A DNA stretch of 64,000 nt, taken from Sphaerisporangium sp. (GTDB taxonomy: Bacteria; Actinomycetota; Actinomycetes; Streptosporangiales; Streptosporangiaceae). Of this stretch, positions 16,472 to 25,852 are shown in pieces; the first letter of the stretch is position 1; each line of letters begins with the position of its first letter. The stretch covers positions 62,001-126,000 of the forward strand of contig JAOPYI010000074.1 of assembly GCA_025964675.1 (NCBI GenBank). The letters are read 5' to 3'. The notes under the pieces were generated by a model, which made no database searches, was not told where the DNA came from, and saw only the letters and a list, made by a program, of their open reading frames with translations. The translations under genes were made by a program, and so were the position numbers.

Positions 16472-16966
16472 ATGAGCACGGCGGAATCCGAGGAACTCGA
16501 CACCAACTGGCTGAGCGGCGGCGAGCAGAGAGCGTGGCGTGCCCACCTGGCCGCGCACAGGCTCCTCGAGCACAGGCTCGACCGTGAGCTCCAGGGGTTC
16601 GGGCTGTCGGCGAACGACTACGAGATCCTCGTCAACCTCTCCGAGAGCGCCGGCCACCGGATGCGGATGAGCGATCTCGCCGAGGCGACGATCCAGTCCC
16701 GCAGCCGCCTGTCCCACCAGATCGCCCGGATGGAGGCCTCTTCCCTGGTGAGCCGGGAGAGCTGCCCCGACGACCGGCGCGGCACGTTCGCGGTGCTGAC
16801 CCAGCACGGCTGGGAGACCATCAAGCGGGTCGCGCCCATGCACGTCGCCAACGTCCGCTACCACTTCATCGATCGGCTCGCCCCGGAGCTGATCGACGCG
16901 CTGGAAGCCGCCTACGCCCCCGTCGTGACGCATCTGCTCCGGCTCCGCGCCGAGGAGCGGGCGTAG
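16472..16966 (+). CDS. MarR-family transcriptional regulator
   Basis: This 164-residue protein has the MarR winged helix: dimer helix at the N-terminus, LSANDYEILVNLSES, recognition region IQSRSRLSHQIARMEAS, and the wing SCPDDRRGTFAVLT. It diverges from the CDF gene with ~140 nt between, so it may sense a ligand and control that exporter, itself, or the lprG pair 75 nt downstream. Target is inference. Confidence 0.88.
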   Translation: MSTAESEELDTNWLSGGEQRAWRAHLAAHRLLEHRLDRELQGFGLSANDYEILVNLSESAGHRMRMSDLAEATIQSRSRLSHQIARMEASSLVSRESCPDDRRGTFAVLTQHGWETIKRVAPMHVANVRYHFIDRLAPELIDALEAAYAPVVTHLLRLRAEERA

Positions 16967-17040
16967 GTCGTCTGGGCGACCCCAAACCGATACCTGCGAA
17001 TACCGCTGTTGCGCGGTCATCGATCGCTAGCATCCGGGCT

Positions 17041-17757
17041 GTGTCGAAAAGGTCGCTCGCCTCTTGGCTGCCCCGTCTCCGCGTGCCGCGGATCCTCGCG
17101 CAGCTCCTGGTCCCCCTGTGCTTCGCCGTCGCCTGCTCCTCGTCGCCCGGCGCCGCGACCCTGCCCGGCGGGCAGGATCTGCTGAACAAGTCCGCCGAGG
17201 CGATGCGGTCGGTCAAGACGGTCGCCTTCACGATCGCGACCGAAGGCAAGCCGCCCGTGCCGGTCAAGCACGCCGAGGGCTCCCTGACCAAGGAAGCCGA
17301 CGCCAAGGGCACGATCCAGATCGACATGCTCGGCTCCCTGCAGGAGCTGAACTTCGTCCTGTCGGGCGACACCGTCTACTTCAAGGGTCCCACCGGGGGC
17401 TACCAGACGATGACCCGCAAGGAGCTGGCCGGCATCTACGACCCGTCCGCCATCCTGAACCCTGACAAGGGGATGGCCCACCTGCTCGCCACCTCCTCGA
17501 ACCCGAAGACCGAGGCCGAGGAGAAGGTCGGCGGCGTGGACGCCTACCGCGTCGCCGTGGGCCTGTCGAAGCAGGTCATCACCTCGCTGGTCCCGGGCGT
17601 GAACCAAGGGGTGGACGGTCAGGTGTGGATCGACAAGGCGACGAGCCGCCTGCTGAAGGCGAGCCTCCCCGTCGGCACCGGAGCGAACTCCGGCACGGTC
17701 GTGGTCACCTTCAGTGACTACGACGCGCCCGTCACGATCACCGCGCCGGCGAAGTAG
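17041..17757 (+). CDS. lprG: LppX/LprAFG-family lipoprotein, LprG-like
   Basis: This 238-residue exported lipoprotein has a basic N-terminus, a hydrophobic stretch and a lipobox ending A-V-A-C (Cys 32). The rest is a LppX_LprAFG half-barrel ([29 protein letters not shown]). In mycobacteria LprG carries triacylglycerols and glycolipids in a hydrophobic pocket and works with the exporter P55, encoded next. Here the next gene is a P55-type MFS protein 5 nt downstream, which strongly supports the assignment. GTG start. Confidence 0.8.
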   Translation: MSKRSLASWLPRLRVPRILAQLLVPLCFAVACSSSPGAATLPGGQDLLNKSAEAMRSVKTVAFTIATEGKPPVPVKHAEGSLTKEADAKGTIQIDMLGSLQELNFVLSGDTVYFKGPTGGYQTMTRKELAGIYDPSAILNPDKGMAHLLATSSNPKTEAEEKVGGVDAYRVAVGLSKQVITSLVPGVNQGVDGQVWIDKATSRLLKASLPVGTGANSGTVVVTFSDYDAPVTITAPAK

Positions 17758-17762
17758 CCTCC

Positions 17763-19355
17763 ATGAGTGTCCCATCCCGTCACGACGACCACCTGATCCC
17801 CGTTCCCGGCCCTACCGCCACACGGCGCGTGGCCCTGGGCGTCGGCGGTACGGCCGTGCTGCTGGCCGCGCTGGACGCCTACGTCGTGGTCACCGTCCTG
17901 ATCGACATCGCCAAGGACGTGGGGGTGCCGCTCAACCATCTGGAGCGGGCCACGCCCGTGGTCACCGGGTTCCTGCTCGGCTACATCGCCGCCATGCCCT
18001 TGCTCGGCCAGCTCTCCGACCGGTACGGCCGGCGCCCGCTGATCCACGCGTGCCTGGCCGGCTTCGCGGCGGGCTCCGCGCTGACGGCGCTCGCGGGGTC
18101 GATCCCGATGCTCACGGCCGGGCGCACGCTCCAGGGCATCGCCGGGGGCGCGCTGCTCCCGATCACGATGGCCCTCGTCGGCGACCTGTGGGACGAGCAC
18201 GCCCGTCCGGTGGCCCTCGGAGCCGTGGGAGCCGCACAGGAGCTGGGGAGCGTCCTCGGCCCTCTGTACGGCGCCGGGCTGGCGGCGCTCATCGGATGGC
18301 GGGGGATCTTCTGGGTCAACCTCCCCCTCGCGCTCCTCGCCGCGATAGCAGTGCACCGGACAGTCCCGCCGCCCGCGGCCAGGACCGGCCCCCGTACGCG
18401 CATCGACGTCGTGGGCGGCCTGCTGCTGGCGCTGGCCCTCGGCCTGCTGGTGGCCGGGCTCTACAACCCCGAGCCGGACAAAGCGGTGCTGCCCTCGTGG
18501 GGCGTGCCCGCCATCGCGGCCGGCCTGGTCGCCGTCGTGGCGTTCGTCGTGTGGGAGCTGCGCTCGCCGACGCGGCTGCTTGACATGACCGGCGTGCGAC
18601 GCGGCCCCTTCTCCGCCTCGCTGCTCGCGAGCTTTCTCACCGGCGCGGCGCTGCTCGTCACGCTGGTGGACGTGCAGCTCACGGCGCAGACGCTTCTGGG
18701 CGAAGACACCCTCGGCGGCGCGCTGATGCTTTCGAGGTTCCTGGTCGCGCTGGCGGTCGCGGCCTTCCTCGGAGGCATGCTGGCCCGCCGGTTCGGCGAG
18801 CGGGTGGTGGCCGTGGCGGGACTGGCGGTCGCCACCGCGGGATACGTGCTGATCTCTCGGTGGCCCGTCGCGCTGGCCACCGCGGAGTACCCCCTCGGGC
18901 TCCCCCGCGTCGACGTCGACCTGGTCATCGCCGGCCTCGGGCTCGGCACGGTCATCGCGCCGATCTCCTCGGCCGTGCTCCGGGTCACCCCGGCGGGGCG
19001 GCACGGAGTGGCCTCGGCCGCGGTCGTGGTGGCCCGCATGATGGGCATGCTGCTCGGCGTCGCCGGGCTCTCGGCCTGGGGCTTCCACCGGTTCCAGTCG
19101 CTGACCGCGCACCTGGACACACCGCTGCCGTTCGGCGTCGAGCGCGCGGAGTACGCCCGGCGCCTCGCGGAGTACACAGCCAAGGTCAGCGAGGCGCTGC
19201 ACACCGAGTACACCGAGATCTTCCTGCTGACGGCGGTCCTCTGCGGCATCGGCACGATCGTGGCCCTGGCACTGCCCCGGCGCACCGGCGAGCAGCGGGA
19301 TTCCCCGGAGACCACCACGCCCACCGGGACCACGAGACCCGCCGGAAATCCCTGA
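17763..19355 (+). CDS. MFS drug/lipid exporter, P55-like (DHA2, 14 TM)
   Basis: This 530-residue major facilitator protein has the A motif [11 protein letters not shown] after helix 2, motif C-like [18 protein letters not shown] in helix 5 and ~14 hydrophobic segments. Encoded just after lprG, it matches the LprG-P55 operon arrangement of mycobacteria, where the pair exports lipids and affects drug resistance and envelope permeability. An extended periplasmic loop between the last helices (F-H-R-F-Q-S-L-T to T-E-Y-T-E) fits P55. A substrate beyond that is not visible. Confidence 0.82.
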   Translation: MSVPSRHDDHLIPVPGPTATRRVALGVGGTAVLLAALDAYVVVTVLIDIAKDVGVPLNHLERATPVVTGFLLGYIAAMPLLGQLSDRYGRRPLIHACLAGFAAGSALTALAGSIPMLTAGRTLQGIAGGALLPITMALVGDLWDEHARPVALGAVGAAQELGSVLGPLYGAGLAALIGWRGIFWVNLPLALLAAIAVHRTVPPPAARTGPRTRIDVVGGLLLALALGLLVAGLYNPEPDKAVLPSWGVPAIAAGLVAVVAFVVWELRSPTRLLDMTGVRRGPFSASLLASFLTGAALLVTLVDVQLTAQTLLGEDTLGGALMLSRFLVALAVAAFLGGMLARRFGERVVAVAGLAVATAGYVLISRWPVALATAEYPLGLPRVDVDLVIAGLGLGTVIAPISSAVLRVTPAGRHGVASAAVVVARMMGMLLGVAGLSAWGFHRFQSLTAHLDTPLPFGVERAEYARRLAEYTAKVSEALHTEYTEIFLLTAVLCGIGTIVALALPRRTGEQRDSPETTTPTGTTRPAGNP

Positions 19356-19424
19356 CCCGCCAGGAACCCATGACCCGCCGGGAAGGAGTCTCAACGGGTC
19401 CCGGAACGGCTCCTGGCAGTCGGG

Positions 19425-20852
19425 CTATTTCTTCTTCGGGGCGCCGCGCTTCTCGCGGATCCTCATCGTGACCTCGACCGGGGAGCCTGCGAAGCCGAAC
19501 TCCTCGCGGATGCGGCGCTCGATGAAGCGGCGGTAGGTCTCCTCAAGGAAGCCCGAGGTGAACAGCACGAACTTCGGCGGCTCGATCGACGCCTGGGTGG
19601 CGAACAGGATCTTGGGCTGCTTGCCGCTCCGGACCGGCGGAGGCGTGGCCGCCACCAGGTCCGACAGGAAGGTGTTCAGACGCGCCGTGGGCACGCGGGT
19701 GATCCACGAGTCGAGGGCCTTCTCGATCGCCGGGACGAGCTTCTCGACGTTGCGCCCGGTCTTGGCGGAGATGTTGACGCGCAGCGCCCACGGGACGCGG
19801 ACGAGCTGGCGGTCGATCTCCTTCTCCAGGTAGTAGCGCCGGTCCTCGTCGACCAGGTCCCACTTGTTGAACGCCACCACCATGGAACGGCCCGACTCGA
19901 TCACCATGCTGATGATGCGCAGGTCCTGCTCGGTGAGCACCTCGGAGGCGTCGATGAGCACCACGGCGACCTCTGAGCGCTCGAGAGCTGCCTTGGTGCG
20001 CATGCCGGCGTAGAAGTCGGCGCCCTGCAGCTCGCGCTCGCGGCGCCGGATGCCCGCGGTGTCGACGAAGCGCCAGGTCTTGCCGCCCAGCTCGATCAGC
20101 TCGTCGACCGGGTCGCGGGTGGTGCCGGCCATCGGGTCGACCAGCACCCGCTCCTCGCCCGCCAGCTTGTTGAGCAGGGAAGACTTGCCGACGTTGGGCT
20201 TGCCGACCAGGGCGACCCTGCGGGGGCCCCGCTCGACGCCGAAGCGCTGCGGCGGGGCGTCCGGCATGGCCTCCAGCAGGATGTCGAGCAGGTCACCGCT
20301 CGAACGGCCGTGCAGCGCGGAGACCGGCTGCGGCTCGCCGAGCCCGAGAGACCACAGCGAGGCGGCCTCCAGCTCCATCCGCTGGTCGTCCACCTTGTTG
20401 GCGGCCAGCACGAGGGGCTTGCCCGAGCGCCGGAGCACCGCCGCGACCGTCTCGTCGGCGTCGGTGATCCCGACCGTCGCGTCCACGACGAACAGGATCA
20501 CGTCGGCCAGCTCGACCGCGATCTGCGCCTGCTCGGCGATGCGCAGCGCCATGCCCGTGGCGTCTGGATCCCACCCGCCGGTGTCGACCAGGGTGAACCT
20601 GCGGCCCCGCCAGGTGCCCTCATAGGTGACGCGGTCACGCGTCACTCCCGGCACATCCTCCACGACCGCCTCGCGGCGGCCGATGATGCGGTTCACCAGC
20701 GTGGACTTGCCCACGTTCGGGCGCCCCACGACGGCGACCACCGGAAGGGGGCCGGAGTCCGGCTCCTCCTCCGGGGAAGCGCCGTCTTCGTCGAATTCCG
20801 GGATATGGGCCTCGATCCAGCCGCCCTCGTCGCCGTACTCCCCCGTCGTCAC
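19425..20852 (-). CDS. der: Ribosome-assembly GTPase Der (EngA)
   Basis: This 475-residue protein has two tandem GTPase domains, with P-loops GRPNVGKS and [14 protein letters not shown] and DTAG switch II motifs, and NKxD (A-N-K-V-D; FNKWD). A C-terminal KH-like domain follows. It acts in 50S subunit maturation. A ~35-residue acidic N-terminal extension precedes the first G1 motif, as in other actinobacteria. GTG start. Confidence 0.95.
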   Translation of the reverse strand: MTTGEYGDEGGWIEAHIPEFDEDGASPEEEPDSGPLPVVAVVGRPNVGKSTLVNRIIGRREAVVEDVPGVTRDRVTYEGTWRGRRFTLVDTGGWDPDATGMALRIAEQAQIAVELADVILFVVDATVGITDADETVAAVLRRSGKPLVLAANKVDDQRMELEAASLWSLGLGEPQPVSALHGRSSGDLLDILLEAMPDAPPQRFGVERGPRRVALVGKPNVGKSSLLNKLAGEERVLVDPMAGTTRDPVDELIELGGKTWRFVDTAGIRRRERELQGADFYAGMRTKAALERSEVAVVLIDASEVLTEQDLRIISMVIESGRSMVVAFNKWDLVDEDRRYYLEKEIDRQLVRVPWALRVNISAKTGRNVEKLVPAIEKALDSWITRVPTARLNTFLSDLVAATPPPVRSGKQPKILFATQASIEPPKFVLFTSGFLEETYRRFIERRIREEFGFAGSPVEVTMRIREKRGAPKKK

Positions 20853-20939
20853 TTCACGTCCGTTTCCATTGGTGGCACATCTCTCCTCGGCGGCTCGGCA
20901 AGGCTACGGCGTCTTCGCCCGCCTCGCGGCGTCACCGGG

Positions 20940-21596
20940 TCAGTTGCGCTCTTTCACAAGTCTCAGAACCTCGGAGACGACCTCTTCGAGGTTCAGCTCC
21001 GTGGTGTCCAGCTCCACCGCGTCGGCCGCCATCACGAGAGGATCGGCCTTACGCGTTGAGTCCAGGGTGTCACGCCTGGCCATCTCGGTCTGCTGTGCCT
21101 CCACCGTCGTGCCGGTCAGCTCGGCGTTGCGACGCCGGGCGCGGGCCTCGGGGCTCGCGGTGAGGTAGACCTTCACCGCCGCGCCCGGAGCGACGACCGT
21201 GCCGATGTCACGGCCCTCGACCACGATGTCGCCCTCGCCGATGATGGCGCGCTGCTCGCCGACCAGGCGGACGCGGACCTCGGGGACGGCGCTCACCGCG
21301 GACACCGCCGAGGTGACCTCGTGGGTGCGGATCTCGGCCGACACGTCGACGCCGTCCACGGTGACGCCCGGCGCCTCTGGGTCGGTGGCGATGCCGATCA
21401 CCGGCTCGGTGACACGGCCGGAGACGGCGGCCGGATCGGCCAGGTCGACGCCGCACTGCAGCATCCACCACGTGATCGCGCGGTACATCGCCCCGGTGTC
21501 GAGATAGCGCAGCCCCAGCGCGCGCGCCACTCCGCGCGACGCACTCGACTTGCCCGAGCCCGAAGGACCGTCCATGGCGACGACCAGTGCGGTCAC
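20940..21596 (-). CDS. cmk: Cytidylate kinase
   Basis: This 218-residue protein phosphorylates CMP/dCMP. It shows the P-loop [14 protein letters not shown]-binding RYLDTGAMYRA, EGRDIGTVVAP and the lid RARRRNAEL. The open frame continues upstream, but the conserved N-terminus and GGGAG 5 nt before the GTG at 21596 fix this start. It lies between tyrA and der, the standard actinobacterial order. Confidence 0.93.
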   Translation of the reverse strand: MTALVVAMDGPSGSGKSSASRGVARALGLRYLDTGAMYRAITWWMLQCGVDLADPAAVSGRVTEPVIGIATDPEAPGVTVDGVDVSAEIRTHEVTSAVSAVSAVPEVRVRLVGEQRAIIGEGDIVVEGRDIGTVVAPGAAVKVYLTASPEARARRRNAELTGTTVEAQQTEMARRDTLDSTRKADPLVMAADAVELDTTELNLEEVVSEVLRLVKERN

Positions 21597-21679
21597 GGCA
21601 TCTCCCTCTGCGTCCCGATTGAGTTGTCCGCAAAGAGGGTACCGGGAAACGTCCACCACCCGGGCATCATCGCCCCTCC

Positions 21680-22771
21680 CTAGGGGACGTGCCACCCGTG
21701 CGCGCGAAGGGCCCCGGCGAGGACCTCCACCGCCTCGGGCTGGACGGACAGCTCGGCGGCGCCCAGCAGCAGCCCGGGGGCGTGCTCCAAGCGGACGTCC
21801 TCGATGTTGACCCCGGCGTCCTTGGCCACCTGGAACAGCCGGGCGAGCTCGCCGGGACGGTCGCCGACCTGGACGTGCACCACGGCGTACGCCCCCGGGG
21901 GGCCGCCGTGCTTGCCCGGGATCCGGCGCTGACCGGCGTTGCCCCGCTTGAGCAACTCGGTGACCCGGCCGATGGCCGCGTCGTCGTCGACCGAGACGGC
22001 GCGCAGGGCCGCCGCCGCGGCCGCCAGGTCGACGGCCACCGCCTCGAGGATCTCGGCCACCGGTCGGGCGTTGCCCGACAGGATGACCGTCCACAGGCCC
22101 GGGTCGCCTCCGGCCACCCGGGTCACGTCGCGCACGCCCGGCCCCGCGAGGCCGAGCGCGGTCTCGGAGGCGTCGGCCAGACGCGCCGCCACGGCCGAGG
22201 CCGCGACGTGCGGGGCATGTGAGACCAGGGCGACCGCCTCGTCGTGGGACACCGGGTCCACCTCGACGGCGTTCCCCCCGCACAGCTTGATCAGGGAGCG
22301 CACCGCCTCGACGGCCTCCGGGGAGGTCTCCGGACCCGGGCAGTACGCCCAGGGGCGCCCGAGGAACACATCGGCCCGCGCTGCCGCGGGGCCGGACCGC
22401 TCGCGGCCGGCGAGCGGGTGCCCCGCGACGTAGGTGCTCATGTCGCAGCCGAGCTGGGCTGCCTGGGCGATGGGCAGGACCTTGACGCTCGCCACGTCGG
22501 TGTAGAAGCGGGCGGCCTCGGTCTTCTGGAGGTCGAGCAGCCACTGCGCCACGAACTGGGGCGGGACGGCGATCACCGCGAGGTCGACCCGCGCCCCCCC
22601 GGGCGCCCAGTCGTCACCCGCTCCTAGCTCCCGCGCCAGCCGCACGGCTCCAGGGTCCTGGTCGGCCAGCTTGACCGTCACGCCGTGCTCCCGCAGGGCG
22701 AGGGCGATCGACGTGCCGATCAGGCCGGTGCCGACGACCAGGACGCTCTGGACGCTCGGGTGATCGTTCAC
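21680..22771 (-). CDS. tyrA: Prephenate dehydrogenase with C-terminal ACT domain
   Basis: This 363-residue protein has a Rossmann NAD-binding motif VVGTGLIGTSIALAL, the prephenate site HPLAGRERSG and SHDEAVALVSHAPH, and an ACT regulatory domain (VQVGDRPGELARLFQVAKDAGVN). It converts prephenate to 4-hydroxyphenylpyruvate for tyrosine; the ACT domain implies tyrosine feedback. It overlaps the chorismate mutase gene by 4 nt, so two consecutive steps are translationally coupled. Confidence 0.94.
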   Translation of the reverse strand: MNDHPSVQSVLVVGTGLIGTSIALALREHGVTVKLADQDPGAVRLARELGAGDDWAPGGARVDLAVIAVPPQFVAQWLLDLQKTEAARFYTDVASVKVLPIAQAAQLGCDMSTYVAGHPLAGRERSGPAAARADVFLGRPWAYCPGPETSPEAVEAVRSLIKLCGGNAVEVDPVSHDEAVALVSHAPHVAASAVAARLADASETALGLAGPGVRDVTRVAGGDPGLWTVILSGNARPVAEILEAVAVDLAAAAAALRAVSVDDDAAIGRVTELLKRGNAGQRRIPGKHGGPPGAYAVVHVQVGDRPGELARLFQVAKDAGVNIEDVRLEHAPGLLLGAAELSVQPEAVEVLAGALRAHGWHVP

Positions 22772-23127
22772 TGGGCGATGTCCACCCTCAGGGCGACGGC
22801 CCCACGCAGGTAGACGTGCTGGGTGTCCTGGCGGGGCCGGTCGGTGGCCACGTGGGCCATCAGGCGCACCACGCGAGGCAGCGCGCCCGGCACGTCGATC
22901 TCGCTGGCGCAGATCAGCGGCACGTCGTGGAAGCCGAGCTTGCGGGCGGCGAGCGCGGGGAACTCCGCGGTGAGGTCGGGGGTGGCCGTGAAGATCACGC
23001 TGATCACGTCGTCGGTGGTCAGCCGATTGCGCTCCATGACCTCGATGACCAGCTCGGTCACCCCGGCGAGGATCGCCTCCCGATCGTTGGAGTCGATCTG
23101 GGTGGCCCCCCGGATGGCCCGTACCAT
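22768..23127 (-). CDS. aroH: Chorismate mutase, AroH type
   Basis: This 119-residue trimeric-type chorismate mutase has VRAIRGATQI with the conserved Arg, the E-R-N-x-L-T-x-D-D-V-I-S-V-I-F-T-A-T-P-D-L segment, VPLICASEIDVPG and a final R-H-V-Y-L-R-G-A-like element. It converts chorismate to prephenate, the substrate of the next gene. Start at MVRAIRG, 5 nt after AAGGGG, rather than the upstream in-frame ATG. Confidence 0.92.
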   Translation of the reverse strand: MVRAIRGATQIDSNDREAILAGVTELVIEVMERNRLTTDDVISVIFTATPDLTAEFPALAARKLGFHDVPLICASEIDVPGALPRVVRLMAHVATDRPRQDTQHVYLRGAVALRVDIAQ

Positions 23128-23177
23128 GTCATCCCCTTCTTCCACCGCCGCCTGATGCAGCTCCGCTTCCGGACAGG

Positions 23178-25268
23178 CTACATTCCCACGACGGCGTAAA
23201 GGTCGCCGACCTCTTTGAGGGTGAGCACCCGCATCGTGCCCGGCTTGAGCCGTCCCAGCTTGACCGGCCCGAACTCGATGCGGGCAAGGTCGATCACGGA
23301 GTGGCCTTCCTCCTCCAGCATCCGGCGCACGACGTGCTTGCGGCCCTCGTGGAGCACGATCTCGACCAGCGCCTGCTGGCCGTGCTCCTGGACGATCTTG
23401 AAGTCGTCGGCCTTGACGATGCCGTCTTCCAGCTCCACGCCGCTCTTCAGGCGGCGGGCGAGGTCACGCGGGATCGGCCCGGGGACCTTGGCCCAGTATT
23501 TCTTCTGCACGCCGAAACTCGGGTGGGTCAGCCTGTGGGCCAGCTCACCGTCGTTGGTCAGGATGATCAGACCCTCGGTCTCGGTGTCGAGACGCCCGAC
23601 GTGGAACAGCCTCTCGGAGCGGTCGGCCACGTAGTCGGCGAGCGACGGGCGACCCTCGGGGTCGGACATCGTGCTGATGACGCCGATCGGCTTGTTGATC
23701 GCGAAGTAGACCAGGTCGGGCGCGGTCGGGATGCGCTTGCCATCGACGTGGATGACCTGCTTCGCCGGGTCCACCCGGGCTCCGAACCGGCGTACGACCT
23801 GGCCGTCCACCGTGACCCGGCCCTCACCGATCAACTCCTCGCACGTACGGCGGGCGGCCACCCCGGCCGCCGCCAGGACCTTCTGCAGGCGGATGCCGTC
23901 CGGCACCTCGGTCGTGTCGCGCTCGTCGGCGTAGTCGGATGGGAAGAAGTCGGGGTCGCGCACCGGCTGGCGTGAGGTCTTGAAGGCACTGCCACGTCCG
24001 GGGCGTGCCGACTGGGCGCCACGCTCGGGACGTGGGCTCTGGCCGCGCCCCACGGGGCCTCCACCTCGGCTGGCGGGGGCTCCGCCACGCGTCGCCTTGC
24101 CCCGCGCCGGGGCCCCGCCACGGCCCGCCTGGGCGCCTGACCGGCCGGTCTCGGAACGGCCGTACCTGGCACGGGAAGCGGTGCCCGCGCTGTCGCCGCC
24201 GATGGTCTGCACCTCGTCACGCCGGTCGCCCCGCGCGTGACCGCCATGGGAGCCGGCCCTTGAGTCGTCACGGGAACGGCTGTCATCACGTACCGGACGG
24301 TCACGGCCGGTGTCGTCCCTGCCGTACCGCTCGCGTGAGCCGCCGCCGGCCGCGCGGAAGGCGCCCCGGTCGCCGCCGCCGCCGTAGGTCCCACGGCGGT
24401 CACCGCCGTACGAGCCCCCACGATCGCCACCGGACGAGCCCCCACGGTCTCCGCGGAACGAGCCCTCACGGTCCCCGCGAGGCGAGCCGTCACGATCCTG
24501 GCGGGATGAGCCGCCCCGGTCGTCGCGGAAGGAGCCTCCGCGATCGTCCCGGAAGGAGCCTCCGCGGTCCTCGCGGAAGGAACCTCCGCGGTCCTCGCGG
24601 GCGGGGGCGCGGCGGTCGTCGCCGCCGGGCCTGGCGTACCGGTCGCGCGTTCCACCCGGGCCCGCGCGGAAGGTGCCACGGTCGCCGCCGCCGGAGGACC
24701 CACGGCGATCACCGCCGAAGGACCCCCCGCGACCGCCACCGGACGAGCCTCCGCGCTCGCCGCGAGGCGAGCTGTCACGGCTTCCGCGGTAACCCTCACG
24801 GTCCCCGCGAGGCGCGCTGTCACGATCCGGGCGGAAGGAGCCTCGGCGGTCGTCGGTGGACGAACCCCCGCGATCACCGCGGAAGGAGCCGCCGCCCTCG
24901 CCGGGCCTGCTGCCGTACCCTCCCCGGGCGCCGCCCTGGGAGGGGCCGGAGTCACGGTATCCGCCGCGGAAGCCCTCACGCGGGCGCGACTCGTCGCGCG
25001 GCCGTGACTCGCGGTCGTCTCCTCGGCCGCGACCGCCCTCGGCGGCGCCACGCCCCTCGGGGCGGAAGGCGTCGCGGCGGTCGCCGGCACCGCGGAAGCC
25101 GCCCCTGGAGCCGCCCTGGGCGCCCCCTCGGGGGCCACCCGCGCCTCGGAAGCCGCCGGAGCCGCCTCGGGACCCGGCACCCCCTCGGGAGCCTGAGGCA
25201 CCGCCTGGGGCGCCGCCACGTCCTCGACCGCGTCCATCACCGGACGGGGTACCACGCCTGTTGTTCAC
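23178..25268 (-). CDS. rluB: RluB-family rRNA pseudouridine synthase with very long RGG-rich extension
   Basis: The last ~240 residues are a complete RluB/RsuA enzyme: S4 RNA-binding domain (LQKVLAAAGVAARRTCEELI), the catalytic Asp in GRLDTETEGL, and IVLHEGRKHVVRRMLE. It modifies 23S rRNA in the peptidyl-transferase region. The first ~450 residues are low complexity: Gly, Arg, Ser, Asp in imperfect repeats such as GGSFRDDR and GDRGGS, with RGG boxes. Bacterial RluB normally lacks this or has far shorter tails. GTG start overlaps the scpB stop by 4 nt and has GAGGAG upstream. Confidence 0.92.
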   Translation of the reverse strand: MNNRRGTPSGDGRGRGRGGAPGGASGSRGGAGSRGGSGGFRGAGGPRGGAQGGSRGGFRGAGDRRDAFRPEGRGAAEGGRGRGDDRESRPRDESRPREGFRGGYRDSGPSQGGARGGYGSRPGEGGGSFRGDRGGSSTDDRRGSFRPDRDSAPRGDREGYRGSRDSSPRGERGGSSGGGRGGSFGGDRRGSSGGGDRGTFRAGPGGTRDRYARPGGDDRRAPAREDRGGSFREDRGGSFRDDRGGSFRDDRGGSSRQDRDGSPRGDREGSFRGDRGGSSGGDRGGSYGGDRRGTYGGGGDRGAFRAAGGGSRERYGRDDTGRDRPVRDDSRSRDDSRAGSHGGHARGDRRDEVQTIGGDSAGTASRARYGRSETGRSGAQAGRGGAPARGKATRGGAPASRGGGPVGRGQSPRPERGAQSARPGRGSAFKTSRQPVRDPDFFPSDYADERDTTEVPDGIRLQKVLAAAGVAARRTCEELIGEGRVTVDGQVVRRFGARVDPAKQVIHVDGKRIPTAPDLVYFAINKPIGVISTMSDPEGRPSLADYVADRSERLFHVGRLDTETEGLIILTNDGELAHRLTHPSFGVQKKYWAKVPGPIPRDLARRLKSGVELEDGIVKADDFKIVQEHGQQALVEIVLHEGRKHVVRRMLEEEGHSVIDLARIEFGPVKLGRLKPGTMRVLTLKEVGDLYAVVGM

Positions 25269-25852
25269 TTCGGTTGCTCCTCTAGTGTTTCCATGTCGTC
25301 GGGGAGGAATGGGGCGAGCGCGGGGAGCTCTTCGAGACTCCGCAGCCCCAGCCTCTCCAGGAAGTACGAACTCGTGCGGTAGAGCACCGCCTGGCTCTCG
25401 GGGTCGATGCCGGCCTCCTCGACCAGCCCGCGCGCCGTCAGCGTGCGCATGACGCCGTCGCTGTTGACGCCCCGGACGGCGGCGACCCTGGCCCGGCTCA
25501 CCGGCTGGCGGTAGGCCACGACGGCGAGGGTCTCCAGAGCGGCCTGGGTCAGCCTGGTCTGCTGCCCCTCACGGACGAAGCGCTCCACGAGGGCGGCGCA
25601 CTCGGCCCGCGTGTAGAAACGCCAGCCGCCCGCCACCTCCCGGAGATCGAAACCTCGCCCCGTGCCGGCGTATTCGGCCGACAGTTCCCGCAGCGTCTCG
25701 GCGATCTCCCGTGAGGGGCGCTCCAGCACCTGTGCCAGGGTCACCTCGGCCACCGGCTCGTCGACCACGAGCAGGATCGCCTCCAGAGCCGCCCGCAGGC
25801 TGGGCTCCGGCTCGGCGATCTCCCTCGTGTCCTCAGGACTCATCGGCTGCAT
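25265..25852 (-). CDS. scpB: Segregation and condensation protein B
   Basis: This 195-residue protein has two winged helices, with LRAALEAILLVVDEPV at the N-terminus, GRGFDLREVAGGWRFYTR, and the conserved TQAALETLAVVAYRQPVSRA. ScpB dimers bind ScpA within the SMC condensin. I start it at MQPMSPED because GGAGAG lies 5 nt upstream; the next Met is also possible. It overlaps scpA by 20 nt. Confidence 0.93.
   Translation of the reverse strand: MQPMSPEDTREIAEPEPSLRAALEAILLVVDEPVAEVTLAQVLERPSREIAETLRELSAEYAGTGRGFDLREVAGGWRFYTRAECAALVERFVREGQQTRLTQAALETLAVVAYRQPVSRARVAAVRGVNSDGVMRTLTARGLVEEAGIDPESQAVLYRTSSYFLERLGLRSLEELPALAPFLPDDMETLEEQPK

Noticed and set aside
19356-19424. Terminator between the P55-like gene and der
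   Set aside because: Only short direct repeats of GACCCGCC are visible; no convincing stem.
21597-22544. cmk extended into a 534-residue fusion
   Set aside because: The extra part is Arg/Gly-rich shadow of tyrA; cmk has a good ribosome site and conserved N-terminus at 21596.
24005-25285. CRISPR-like or tandem-repeat array opposite rluB
   Set aside because: The repeats are imperfect, in frame and encode the Gly/Arg/Asp-rich extension; there are no spacers.
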